From assembly GCF_011764425.1 (NCBI RefSeq), contig NZ_BLPF01000003.1, positions 1,364,001 to 1,428,000 of the forward strand: 64,000 nucleotides of DNA, in the 5' to 3' direction. The DNA comes from Phytohabitans houttuyneae. Lineage in GTDB: Bacteria; Actinomycetota; Actinomycetes; Mycobacteriales; Micromonosporaceae. Positions 1 to 7,026 of the stretch are shown here, in pieces. Within the stretch, counting starts at the first letter, position 1; each line of letters begins with the position of its first letter. Made by a program: the position numbers and the translations under genes. The notes under the pieces were generated by a model. It had not been told where the DNA came from, ran no database searches, and saw only the letters and a list, made by a program, of their open reading frames with translations.

Positions 1-1
1 C

Positions 2-832
2 ACACCCGCCGTCGACAAACTCAAGCTCACCCTCAAACCCACCGACCGCTACGACGCGCACATCACCTACCTGCGCGCCCACCCCGGCGTCCGCGACGTC
101 GTCGTATCCGGCGGCGACGTGGCCAACGTCCCCTGGCGCCACCTCGAGTCGTACCTCATGCGCCTGCTCGACATCGAGACCATCCGCGACATCCGCCTCG
201 CCACCAAGGCACTCATGGGCCTGCCGCAACACTGGCTCCAGCCCGACGTCGTCGAAGGCCTCGAACGCGTCGCCCGCACCGCCGCCCGCCGCGGCGTCAA
301 CCTCGCCATCCACACCCACGTCAACCACGCCAACTCACTCACCCCGCTGGTCGCCCGCGCCGCGCAGACCGCACTCGAAGTCGGCGTACGCGACGTACGC
401 AACCAGGGCGTCCTCATGCGCGGCGTCAACGCCACCACACCCGAGCTGCTCGACCTGTGCTTCGCGCTCCAGGGCGAGGCCGGCATCCTGCCGTACTACT
501 TCTACATGTGCGACATGATCCCCAACGCCGAACACTGGCGCGTGCCCGTGTGGCAGGCCCAGGAGCTCCAGCACGACATCATGGGCTACCTGCCCGGCTA
601 CGCCACGCCCCGCATCGTGTGCGACGTACCGCTGGTCGGCAAGCGCTGGGTACACATGGTCACCGAGTACGACCGCGAACACGGCATCTCGTACTGGACC
701 AAGAACTACCGCACCTCCATCGAGCAGGAGGACGACGAGGCGCTGGCCCGCCAGTACCCGTACTACGACCCGATCGACACCCTGCCCGACTCCGGCCAGA
801 AGTGGTGGCGCAAGCAGCAGCAGAACGCCTGA
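2..832 (+). CDS. kamA: KamA family radical SAM protein (lysine 2,3-aminomutase-like), C-terminal part
   Basis: This gene enters from the left edge, so its start and probably its CxxxCxxC cluster motif lie outside. About 276 residues are visible. The SGGD motif near base 110, the HTHVNH stretch, the NQGVLMRGVN stretch and the PYYFYMCDM segment are the usual landmarks of the PLP- and S-adenosylmethionine-dependent lysine 2,3-aminomutase family. Members move the alpha-amino group of lysine (or, in EF-P modification, make beta-lysine). The C-terminal part is slightly divergent from clostridial enzymes, so the exact substrate is not fixed by sequence. It ends in TGA and a strong hairpin follows 12 bases later. 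Family assignment is firm; reaction is inferred. Confidence 0.85.
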   Translation, partial: TPAVDKLKLTLKPTDRYDAHITYLRAHPGVRDVVVSGGDVANVPWRHLESYLMRLLDIETIRDIRLATKALMGLPQHWLQPDVVEGLERVARTAARRGVNLAIHTHVNHANSLTPLVARAAQTALEVGVRDVRNQGVLMRGVNATTPELLDLCFALQGEAGILPYYFYMCDMIPNAEHWRVPVWQAQELQHDIMGYLPGYATPRIVCDVPLVGKRWVHMVTEYDREHGISYWTKNYRTSIEQEDDEALARQYPYYDPIDTLPDSGQKWWRKQQQNA

Positions 833-843
833 CACACAACGCG

Positions 844-874
844 ACGCGGGACGTCCTGTGTGGACGTCCCGCGT
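844..874 (+). terminator. Hairpin terminator after the aminomutase gene
   Basis: A perfect 12-bp stem (CGCGGGACGTCC and its complement) with loop TGTGT, extended by one A-T pair, begins 12 bases after the stop codon. No T-run follows, as is common in actinomycetes. It also lies downstream of the convergent csbD-like gene and could stop both transcripts. Confidence 0.7.
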
Positions 875-903
875 GCGGCAGATGGGTTCGAGCTAAGCCA
901 AAG

Positions 904-1098
904 TCAGCCCCGGAACACGTCCCGGGCGTCGCGGCCGGCGTCCTTCACGTGCTCGCCGGCCTGCTTGGCCTTCGCGGCCGTACGCTCACTGGCGCCCTCG
1001 GCCTGCATGCGCTCGTTGTCGGTGGCGTCGCCGATGCGCTCCTTGACCGTGCCCTTCAGCTCTTCGGCCTTGTTCTTTGCCTTATCCGCGAAGCTCAT
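904..1098 (-). CDS. CsbD family stress protein
   Basis: A 64-residue, highly charged, Cys-free protein starting MSFADKAKNKAEELKG, with the KAEELKGTVKERIGDATDN pattern of the CsbD family (small, four-helix-type proteins named after a Bacillus SigB-controlled gene; molecular function unknown). The start is supported by a strong AGGAGG Shine-Dalgarno sequence 6-11 bases upstream. The gene is monocistronic. A SigB-type promoter candidate lies about 40 bases upstream, which fits general-stress control. Family call is firm from the whole-length pattern; role in stress is by family only. Confidence 0.85.
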   Translation of the reverse strand: MSFADKAKNKAEELKGTVKERIGDATDNERMQAEGASERTAAKAKQAGEHVKDAGRDARDVFRG

Positions 1099-1136
1099 CG
1101 CAAGGTCCTCCTAGGTAGTTCACCTCTGACCTTGAG

Positions 1137-1162
1137 GTGCCCGCTCCTCGGTCGGTGAAAAC
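1137..1162 (-). promoter_or_regulatory. SigB-like promoter candidate for the CsbD gene
   Basis: On the minus strand GTTT (1162-1159) is followed by a 16-base spacer and GGGCAC (1142-1137). This is close to the actinomycete SigB/SigH-type consensus GTTT-N14-16-GGGTAY. It would give a leader of about 30 bases before the start at 1098. The position and target family agree, but it is a single sequence match. Confidence 0.45.
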
Positions 1163-1196
1163 CCGCTCCCCTGTGCCGCATGGCACACCCCGTAAG

Positions 1197-1215
1197 GCGT
1201 CCTAGGAAGCTAGGT
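1197..1215 (+). repeat. 19-base direct repeat, copy 1
   Basis: GCGTCCTAGGAAGCTAGGT; it contains the inverted pair CCTAG-N4-CTAGG. It recurs at 1821-1839 with one change (A to G). The pair brackets the gene-poor stretch in the same orientation. Confidence 0.6.
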
Positions 1216-1341
1216 ATGCGTCCTCGAAAGACCCACCCCGAGCCATATGCGAGCTACCGCGATGTCCGCGGTGGTCCGGACCGTTGCTCCCGCGGCCTCA
1301 CCCTCCGCGGTCGCCCAGCTCAACCCAGGCGCCGAACCGGC

Positions 1342-1390
1342 AGATCTTGGCAAGTTAGCGTCGGAATAGCGCGCCAACTCACCAAGATCT
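1342..1390. repeat. Imperfect 49-base inverted repeat
   Basis: Left arm AGATCTTGGCAAGTTAGCG and right arm CGCCAACTCACCAAGATCT face each other across about 10 bases, with a few mismatches. Size and build resemble the other extragenic palindromes of this window (4596, 14295, 27795, 39285), although the sequence is different. Confidence 0.6.
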
Positions 1391-1557
1391 CGACTGCGGC
1401 GCCGCATGCGTCCGACGGATGGTCACTGACGGTAGTAAAGCCCTGCAGGACGGCGCCGCATCGTGGGCGGACGCGGGGCCGCGGTCCGTGACTGCCGGTC
1501 GCCCGCTGCAGGTCGAGCTGCGTGCGCTCGTCGGCGACGAAGGGCGGGCGTTCCCTG

Positions 1558-1581
1558 GGTCGCCCGGCATGCCGGGCGACC
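1558..1581. repeat. Perfect 24-base palindrome
   Basis: GGTCGCCCGGCA and its exact complement, centred on GCATGC with no spacer. It could form a cruciform, bind a dimeric protein, or end a transcript; nothing near it decides. Confidence 0.65.
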
Positions 1582-1820
1582 GTACCCGGCCCGGCCCGGC
1601 GTGGCGCGGTCACCGGTAATGCTCCGCTGCTGGCGGCTGGACTGGTTAACGGCGCCTGCGCCTCACCCTCTGGGTTCCTTCTGGTGCCTGCGCCTGCACC
1701 TGATCTGTACCCGAGCCAGGCTGCTGATCATCGCGGCTGCTGCGACCGTCCTACCGCGACCACACCTCACGCTCGGGCGAGCACCCGCCAACCGAACAGC
1801 CGAGCGCCACAACCCCTACA

Positions 1821-1839
1821 GCGTCCTAGGAGGCTAGGT
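1821..1839 (+). repeat. 19-base direct repeat, copy 2
   Basis: GCGTCCTAGGAGGCTAGGT, one mismatch from the copy at 1197-1215. It lies about 50 bases before the phosphatase start, so it could belong to the promoter region of that gene. Confidence 0.6.
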
Positions 1840-1886
1840 GTCTTGGGTGGAGGGCGAGGCGGCGCCGGCTCTGGTTGACTGGGCGC

Positions 1887-2453
1887 GTGGGGGAAGTCGT
1901 ACTCGTGCGCCACGGTCAGACCGAGTGGAGCGCCGCGCACCGGCACACGTCGTACACCGACATCGACCTGACGGCCGACGGCGAGCAACAGGCCCGCGCG
2001 ACCGGGCGCACCCTCGCCGGCCGGGCGTTCGTCGCGGTCTTCTGCAGCCCGCGCAAGCGGGCGCTGCGCACCGCGAAGCTGGCCGGCCTCGCGGTGTCCG
2101 AGGTGGACGCGGACCTGGTGGAGTGGGACTACGGGGAGTACGAGGGGATCACCACCGACGAGATCCACCGCACCCGCGATCCACACTGGAACCTCTGGAC
2201 CGACGGCTGCCCCGGCGGCGAGTCCCCCGACCAGGTGGGCGCGCGCCTCGACCGGGCGCTCGCCAAAGCGCGCGTGGCCGCCGAGCGGGGTGACGTGGCG
2301 CTGGTCGGGCACGGCCACGCGCTGCGGGTGGCCGGCGCGCGGTGGGTGGAGCTGCCGGCCAGCGGCGGCGGCAAGCTGCGGCTGGACACCGCCACGATCT
2401 CGGTCCTGGGCTACGAGCACCGCCGCCCGGTCATCCGCCAGTGGAACGCGTGA
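1887..2453 (+). CDS. Histidine phosphatase family protein
   Basis: 188 residues with the RHG motif at residues 8-10 (VLVRHGQTEWS) and the second catalytic histidine in GHGHALR near residue 140, plus the conserved acid in EWDYGEYEG. These define the phosphoglycerate-mutase-like phosphatases that use a phosphohistidine intermediate; the substrate cannot be told. The GTG start at 1887 puts VLVRHG at the usual distance from the N terminus; an in-frame TTG at 1875 is the alternative. The 3' end overlaps the convergent Lrp gene by 23 bases, so the two messages are antisense at their tails. Confidence 0.88.
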   Translation: MGEVVLVRHGQTEWSAAHRHTSYTDIDLTADGEQQARATGRTLAGRAFVAVFCSPRKRALRTAKLAGLAVSEVDADLVEWDYGEYEGITTDEIHRTRDPHWNLWTDGCPGGESPDQVGARLDRALAKARVAAERGDVALVGHGHALRVAGARWVELPASGGGKLRLDTATISVLGYEHRRPVIRQWNA

Positions 2454-2889
2454 TCCGCGGCGGCCGCCCCTCGTAGGGGGTGGAGAGGACGACGGTGGTG
2501 CGGGTGGTCACGTTCGCCGCGGTGCGGATCTGCTGCAGCAGGCGCTCCAGCTCGGCCGGGCTGGCCACGCGCACCAGCAGCATGTAGAAGTCCTCCCCCG
2601 CCACCGAGTAGCAGGAGTCGATCTCGGGCAGGTGGGCGAGCCGGTCGGGCGCGTCGTCGGGCTGCGACGGGTCGAGCGGGCGGATCGCGATGAACGCGCT
2701 CAACGGCAGGTCGAGCGCCTCGTACGAGACGCGCGCGCCGTACCCCTTGATGACGCCGCGCTGCTCCAGCCGCCGCACCCGCTGGTGCACCGCGGACACC
2801 GACAGCCCCACCCGCTCGGCCAGGTCCGTGTACGACAGGCGGCCGTCCGCGGTGAGCGCCGCGAGGATGGCGCGATCGATCTCCTCCAC
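2431..2889 (-). CDS. Lrp/AsnC family transcriptional regulator
   Basis: 152 residues. An N-terminal winged helix-turn-helix (DRAILAALTADGRLSYTDLA, then VHQRVRRLEQRGVIKGY) is followed by the alpha/beta ligand-binding RAM domain from about residue 65 (SAFIAIRPL to TTVVLSTPYEG). Members bind amino acids or related effectors and assemble as dimers to octamers. It is divergent from the YCII gene, with 94 bases between the starts, which is where an operator would be expected; I see no clear inverted repeat there. Target unknown. Confidence 0.9.
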   Translation of the reverse strand: MEEIDRAILAALTADGRLSYTDLAERVGLSVSAVHQRVRRLEQRGVIKGYGARVSYEALDLPLSAFIAIRPLDPSQPDDAPDRLAHLPEIDSCYSVAGEDFYMLLVRVASPAELERLLQQIRTAANVTTRTTVVLSTPYEGRPPRITRSTGG

Positions 2890-2983
2890 GCGAGAAAACT
2901 ACACGGCGGGAGATGTCGAGTGCGGCAGCGCGCGGTTCGTCATCCCGACAGAATCAGCGCCGGAGCGAGAGGGAGTTGAACCG

Positions 2984-3346
2984 ATGCGCTACGTCATGTT
3001 GATCTCGGTGGACGAGGAAGGCTGGGGCGCGGACGAGGAGAAGACCCAGTCCGTGTACCAGGAGATCTTCGCCTGGTACGACAAGTGGCACGCCGCCGGC
3101 AAGGTGGTCGACGGCGGCGCCCAGCTCGACTCGGTGCGCAAGGCCAAGACCATCAGCCGCGGCACCGACGGGCGACCGGTGGTGACCGACGGCCCGTTCC
3201 TGGAGCTCAAGGAGGTCATCGCCGGCATCATCAACCTCGACTGCGACGACCTCGACGAGGCGGTGGCGATCGCGTCGACGTGGCCGGCCATCGCGCCGTT
3301 CGACGAAAAGGTCGAGGTCCGCCCCATCATCCAACGCGAGGACTGA
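2984..3346 (+). CDS. YCII-related (DGPF) family protein
   Basis: 120 residues starting MRYVMLISVDEEG, with a GAGGGAG ribosome site 11-17 bases before the ATG and the TDGPFLELKEVIAG segment that gives the DGPF branch of the YCII family its name. These are small ferredoxin-fold proteins of unknown reaction. In many actinomycetes they are encoded next to ECF42-type sigma factors. The neighbour here is that sigma factor, but on the opposite strand, and the two stop codons overlap (20 bases). Confidence 0.88.
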   Translation: MRYVMLISVDEEGWGADEEKTQSVYQEIFAWYDKWHAAGKVVDGGAQLDSVRKAKTISRGTDGRPVVTDGPFLELKEVIAGIINLDCDDLDEAVAIASTWPAIAPFDEKVEVRPIIQRED

Positions 3347-4546
3347 GCGAGCCACTGCCGAGGCGGCGCGCGAGCAGCTCGCGCTCGGCCGGGTTGGTGG
3401 CCAGCGCGAGCGCCCGCCGCGTGGCCTCGGCCGCCTCCTCGTCGCGGCCCAGGTCACGCAGCAGCTCGGCGCGCGTGGAGTGCCACAGCCGGTACCCGGA
3501 CAGCCGCTGCGCCAGCTCGTCCACCTCGGCCAGCGCGGCGGCCGGCCCGTCCGTGTACCGGGTCGCCACCGCCCGCCCCAGCCGCACCACGGGCGTCGGC
3601 TGGACGAGGTAGAGCGTGTCGTAGAGGCCGCGGATGGCCGCCCAGTCCGTTCGCGCGTACGTGGGGGCGAGCGCGTGCTGTGCGGCGATCGCGGCCTGCA
3701 GCAGGTAAGGCCCGGGCCGGTCGAGGGTCACCGCCCGCCGCAGGCGCGCGGCCGCGGCCTCGATCGCACGCCGGTCCCATCGGGTACGGTCCTGCTCCTC
3801 CAGCAGCACCAACCGCCCCTCGGCGTCGAAGCGGGTGGCGGCACGCGCCTCGTTCAGCTCCAGGAGCGCGGCCAGCCCCGCCGCCTCCGGCTCCCCCGGC
3901 ATCAGCGCGGCGAGCTGGCGCGCCAGGTCGAGCGCCTCGCGGGTGAGGTCGCGCCGCTGCGGGGTGTCCCGGGCGCTGGCCAGGTACCCCTCGTTGAAGA
4001 CCAGGTACACGGTGGCGAGCACCGCGGGCAGCCGCAGCGGGTACTCCTCCGGCGGCGGCAGCTCGAACCGCACCCCGCCGGCGCGCAGCTGCCGCTTGGC
4101 CCGCACCAGCCGCTGCGCCATCGTCGGCGTCGGCACCAGGAACGCGGCCGCGATCGCCTCCGCCGCCAGCCCGCTCGCCGCGTGCAGCGTCAACGCCACC
4201 TGCAGCGGCTCGTTCAGCGACGGGTGGCAGCACGCGAAGATCAGCGCCAGCCGGTCGTCCCCGGTCGGCTCGGCCGGCGGCTCACCGGCGACGAGCGCGA
4301 GCTTCTCCGGCCGGCCCGCTCCCGCCGCAGCCGGTCGACCGCCTTGCGCCACGCCGCCGTGACCAACCACCCGGTGGGGCTGTCCGGCACGCCGTCGGCG
4401 GGCCAGCGCCGCAGCGCCTCACCGACCGCCTCCTGCAGCGCGTCCTCGGCGAGGTCGAGGTCGCCGAGGCGCCGGCTGAGCACGCCGAGCATGCTGCCCG
4501 CCTCGTCGCGCCACACCCGGTCGAGCAGCGCCTTCACCCCGCCCAC
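3327..4546 (-). pseudogene. ECF sigma factor with C-terminal extension (ECF42-like), frameshifted
   Basis: Two overlapping frames together make one sigma factor of about 406 residues. The first part carries sigma region 2 (LDLAEDALQEAVGEALRRWP, WLVTAAWRKAVDRLRRERAG); the second carries region 4 (LTLHAASGLAAEAIAAAF) and a ~200-residue helical repeat domain typical of the ECF42 group, which has no separate anti-sigma factor. The frame breaks near 4308, where one base is missing between RRERAGR and EKLALVAG. Restoring it joins the family sequence without loss. Many genes here show the same defect, so a sequencing error is more likely than decay. It converges on the YCII partner gene. Confidence 0.85.
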
Positions 4547-4595
4547 GCCGCCAGCCTAGAGACCCGGAGGACGGGTGCCGACAGTGGTCGGTGAC

Positions 4596-4645
4596 CGATC
4601 GTGGTACCTGACTGTTGCCCCCGCTACAGCCAGGTACCACGATCG
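4596..4645. repeat. 50-base palindromic element after the acyl-CoA dehydrogenase gene
   Basis: Perfect 15-base arms, CGATCGTGGTACCTG and its complement, with an inner CTGT/ACAG pair and a loop of about 10 bases. It begins 14 bases past the stop of the minus-strand dehydrogenase gene, so it may act as a terminator. Confidence 0.7.
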
Positions 4646-4659
4646 CGCCTAACCCCCCG

Positions 4660-5787
4660 TCACAACGACTTGGCGATCACCAGGCGTTGGATCTGGTTGG
4701 TGCCCTCGACGATCTGCAGCACCTTGGCCTCGCGCATGTACCGCTCCACCGGATGGTCCGCCACGTAGCCGTACCCGCCCAGCACCTGCACCGCGTCCGT
4801 CGTCACGCGCATCGCCATGTCCGTCGCGAAGAGCTTGGCCTTCGCGGCCTCGGCCGAGTACGGGCGGCCGGCGTCCTTGAGCCGCGCCGCGGCCAGCACC
4901 AGCGCCCGCGCCGCCGCGATGCCGGTCGCGGCGTCGGCGAGCATGAAGCGGATGCCCTGGAAGTCCAGGATGGAGCGGCCGAACTGCTCGCGCTCCCGGG
5001 CGTACCCCACCGCGTAGTCGAGCGCCGCCTGGGCGAGACCGACCGCGCAGGACGCGATGCCCAGGCGGCCCGAGTCGAGCGCCTCCATCGCGATCCGGAA
5101 GCCGGTGCCCTCGGCGCCCACGAGGCGGTCGGCGGGGACGCGGGCGCCGTCGAACGCGATCTGGGCGACCGGGGACGAGCGCAGCCCCATCGTCTTCTCC
5201 GGCGCCTGCGGCACGATGCCCGGCGTGGCCGCGTCGGCCAGCAGGCAGGAGATGCCGTGCGAGCCCTCCCCGCCGGTACGGCAGAAGATGTTGTAGAAGT
5301 CGGCCCGGCCGGCGTGCGTGATCCACGCCTTGGTGCCGGTGACCACGTACGCCTCGCCGTCCAGCACCGCCTTCGTGGCCAGGCTGGCGGCGTCGGAGCC
5401 ACCCTGCGGCTCGCTCAGGCAGTAGGCGCCCAGCAGCTCGCCGCCGAGCATGTCGGGCAGGAGCTTGCGCAGCTGCTCGCCGCCGTGTGCGTACACCGGA
5501 TAGCAGGACAGCGTGTGGACGCTGACCGCCTCCGCGACGGCCAGCCACCGACCGGCGAGGATCTCCACCACCTGCAGGTAGACCTCGTACGGCTGGCCGG
5601 CGCCGCCGAGGTCCTCCGGGTAGGGCAGGCCGAGCAGGCCGGCGCGGCCGATCGTGCGGATCACCTCGCGCGGGAACTCGCCGCGCGCCTCGAAGTCGTC
5701 CACCCGCGGGGCCAGCTCGCCATCGGCCAGCTCGCGGGCGAGGTCCAGCAGCTCGTACGCCTCGGGCGTGGGCAGGAGACGTTCCAT
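4660..5787 (-). CDS. Acyl-CoA dehydrogenase
   Basis: 375 residues, the normal length. FAD-dependent enzyme that puts the alpha-beta double bond into acyl-CoA. Visible landmarks are CLSEPQGGSDAASL (family signature 1), ITHAGRADFYNIF, REQFGRSILDFQGIRFMLAD, and the C-terminal VLGGYGYVADHPVERYMRE (signature 2) with the active-site acid in QIVEGTNQIQRLV. Chain length specificity cannot be read. The start is the ATG at 5787; the reading frame runs on upstream but lacks the family pattern. It lies 26 bases after the M24 peptidase gene, and a short palindrome in that gap could be its operator. Confidence 0.92.
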   Translation of the reverse strand: MERLLPTPEAYELLDLARELADGELAPRVDDFEARGEFPREVIRTIGRAGLLGLPYPEDLGGAGQPYEVYLQVVEILAGRWLAVAEAVSVHTLSCYPVYAHGGEQLRKLLPDMLGGELLGAYCLSEPQGGSDAASLATKAVLDGEAYVVTGTKAWITHAGRADFYNIFCRTGGEGSHGISCLLADAATPGIVPQAPEKTMGLRSSPVAQIAFDGARVPADRLVGAEGTGFRIAMEALDSGRLGIASCAVGLAQAALDYAVGYAREREQFGRSILDFQGIRFMLADAATGIAAARALVLAAARLKDAGRPYSAEAAKAKLFATDMAMRVTTDAVQVLGGYGYVADHPVERYMREAKVLQIVEGTNQIQRLVIAKSL

Positions 5788-5798
5788 GCCCACTAGCT

Positions 5799-5810
5799 TA
5801 ACGGTCGTTA
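5799..5810. promoter_or_regulatory. TetR-type operator candidate before the acyl-CoA dehydrogenase
   Basis: TAACG-GT-CGTTA is an inverted repeat with a 2-base spacer, 12 bases upstream of the ATG. TetR regulators of acyl-CoA genes often use such short ACGNNCGT-type palindromes. No dedicated regulator is adjacent, so the binding protein is unknown. Confidence 0.35.
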
Positions 5811-5813
5811 GGG

Positions 5814-6913
5814 TTACAGCTCCACCAACTCGGTGCCAAGCGTGTTGAGCCGCTCGACGCCGCCATCGGTGCACACCACGATGTCCTCGATCCGCGCGCC
5901 GTGGCGGCCGGCCAGGTAGATGCCCGGCTCGACGGAGAACGCCATCCCCGGCTCCAGCGGCAAATCGTTGCCCGTCACGATGTACGGGTCCTCGTGCCCG
6001 TCCAGCCCGATCCCGTGGCCGGTGCGGTGCACGAACGCCTCGCCGTAGCCGGCGTCCGCGATGGGCGAACGCGCGGCCGCGTCGACCGACGAGGCGCTCA
6101 CGCCGGGGCGCACCGCGGCCACGGCCGCCTTCTGCGCGGCGTGCAGCACCTCGTAGTACCCGGTGAACTCGCTCGGCGGCGTGCCCACGACGTAGGTCCT
6201 GGTCGAGTCGGAGCAGTAGCCCGACGGCATCGTGCCACCGATGTCGACGACGACCGGGTCGCCCGGCGCGATCACGCGGTCGGAGGTGGCGTGGTGCGGG
6301 CTGGCGCCGTTCGGCCCGGAGGCGACTATCACGAAGTCCACCGTCTCGTGGCCGGCCTCCCGGATCGCCCGCGCGATGTCCAGGCCGACCTCGGCCTCGG
6401 TCCGGCCGGCGCGCAGCCACTCGCCCATCCGCGCGTGCACCGCGTCGATCGCCGCGCCGGCCTCGCGCAGCGCCGCCACCTCCGCCGGCGTCTTGCGCAT
6501 CCGCAGCGGGGCGATGACCTCGCTGGCCAGGCGCTGCGCCGCGTCCGGCAGCGCCGCGCGCAGGGCCAGGACCTGCGCCGCCCACATCCGGTCCGCCAGG
6601 CCGACGGCACGTACGGGTCCGCCGAGCGCCTTCCGCACCAGGGGGTACGGGTCCTCACCGTCCACGTGGTCGATGACGGCGACCCCGGTGCCGGGTGCCG
6701 GCGACGCCTCGGCCGCGGGGCGCTCCAGGCGCGGCACGATGAGCGTCGCGGTCCCTCGGCGGGCAGGACCAGGCAGGTCAGGCGCTCGAGGGCGTGCGCG
6801 TTGTAGCCGGTCAGGTAGCGCAGGTCGGAGCCGGGTGTCAGCAGCAGCGCGTCGAGGCCCGCCGCAGTGATGGCCGTCTGTGCGTGCGCGAGGCGTTCCG
6901 GTGGGTAGAGCAC
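5814..6913 (-). pseudogene. M24 family Xaa-Pro peptidase, frameshifted
   Basis: About 366 residues in two frames. The N-terminal creatinase-like domain starts from GTG at 6913 (LYPPERLAHAQTAI, YLTGYNAHALERL). The catalytic pita-bread domain shows all five metal ligands in order: VVVDIGG, SDSTRTYVVG, the His in HRTGHGIGLDGHE, Glu in SVEPGIYLAG and Glu in ARIEDIVV. This is the set for a two-metal aminopeptidase P/prolidase acting on X-Pro bonds. The frame breaks at the CCC run 6753-6755, between LVLPAEG and TATLIVPRLE; adding one base restores it. No catalytic residue is lost, so the gene is probably intact in the organism. It is followed on the same strand by the acyl-CoA dehydrogenase. Confidence 0.85.
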
Positions 6914-7026
6914 GGGCCGAGCGTAATGTACGCTCCCCCATACGCATCACGTGAGCGCGGCCGGGCGGCGTCGCTCACACCGGTCTCGCACCGGTTTCGC
7001 CCGGTCCCCCTCGTAGGAGTTACGCG

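Larger units (their letters stand above)
1099..1886. other. Long intergenic stretch with palindromes, no convincing gene
   Basis: Nearly 790 bases lie between the divergent csbD-like gene and the phosphatase. Open frames here have no family-like pattern, no good ribosome site and poor third-position GC structure. What the stretch does hold is the csbD promoter, two copies of a 19-base repeat near its two ends (1197 and 1821), a 49-base inverted repeat (1342) and a perfect 24-base palindrome (1558). A small RNA or a decayed gene remains possible. Confidence 0.6.

Noticed and set aside
1419-1878. Several 60-120-codon frames in the gene-poor stretch.
   Set aside because: No ribosome sites, no domain pattern, and overlapping frames on both strands are equally open.
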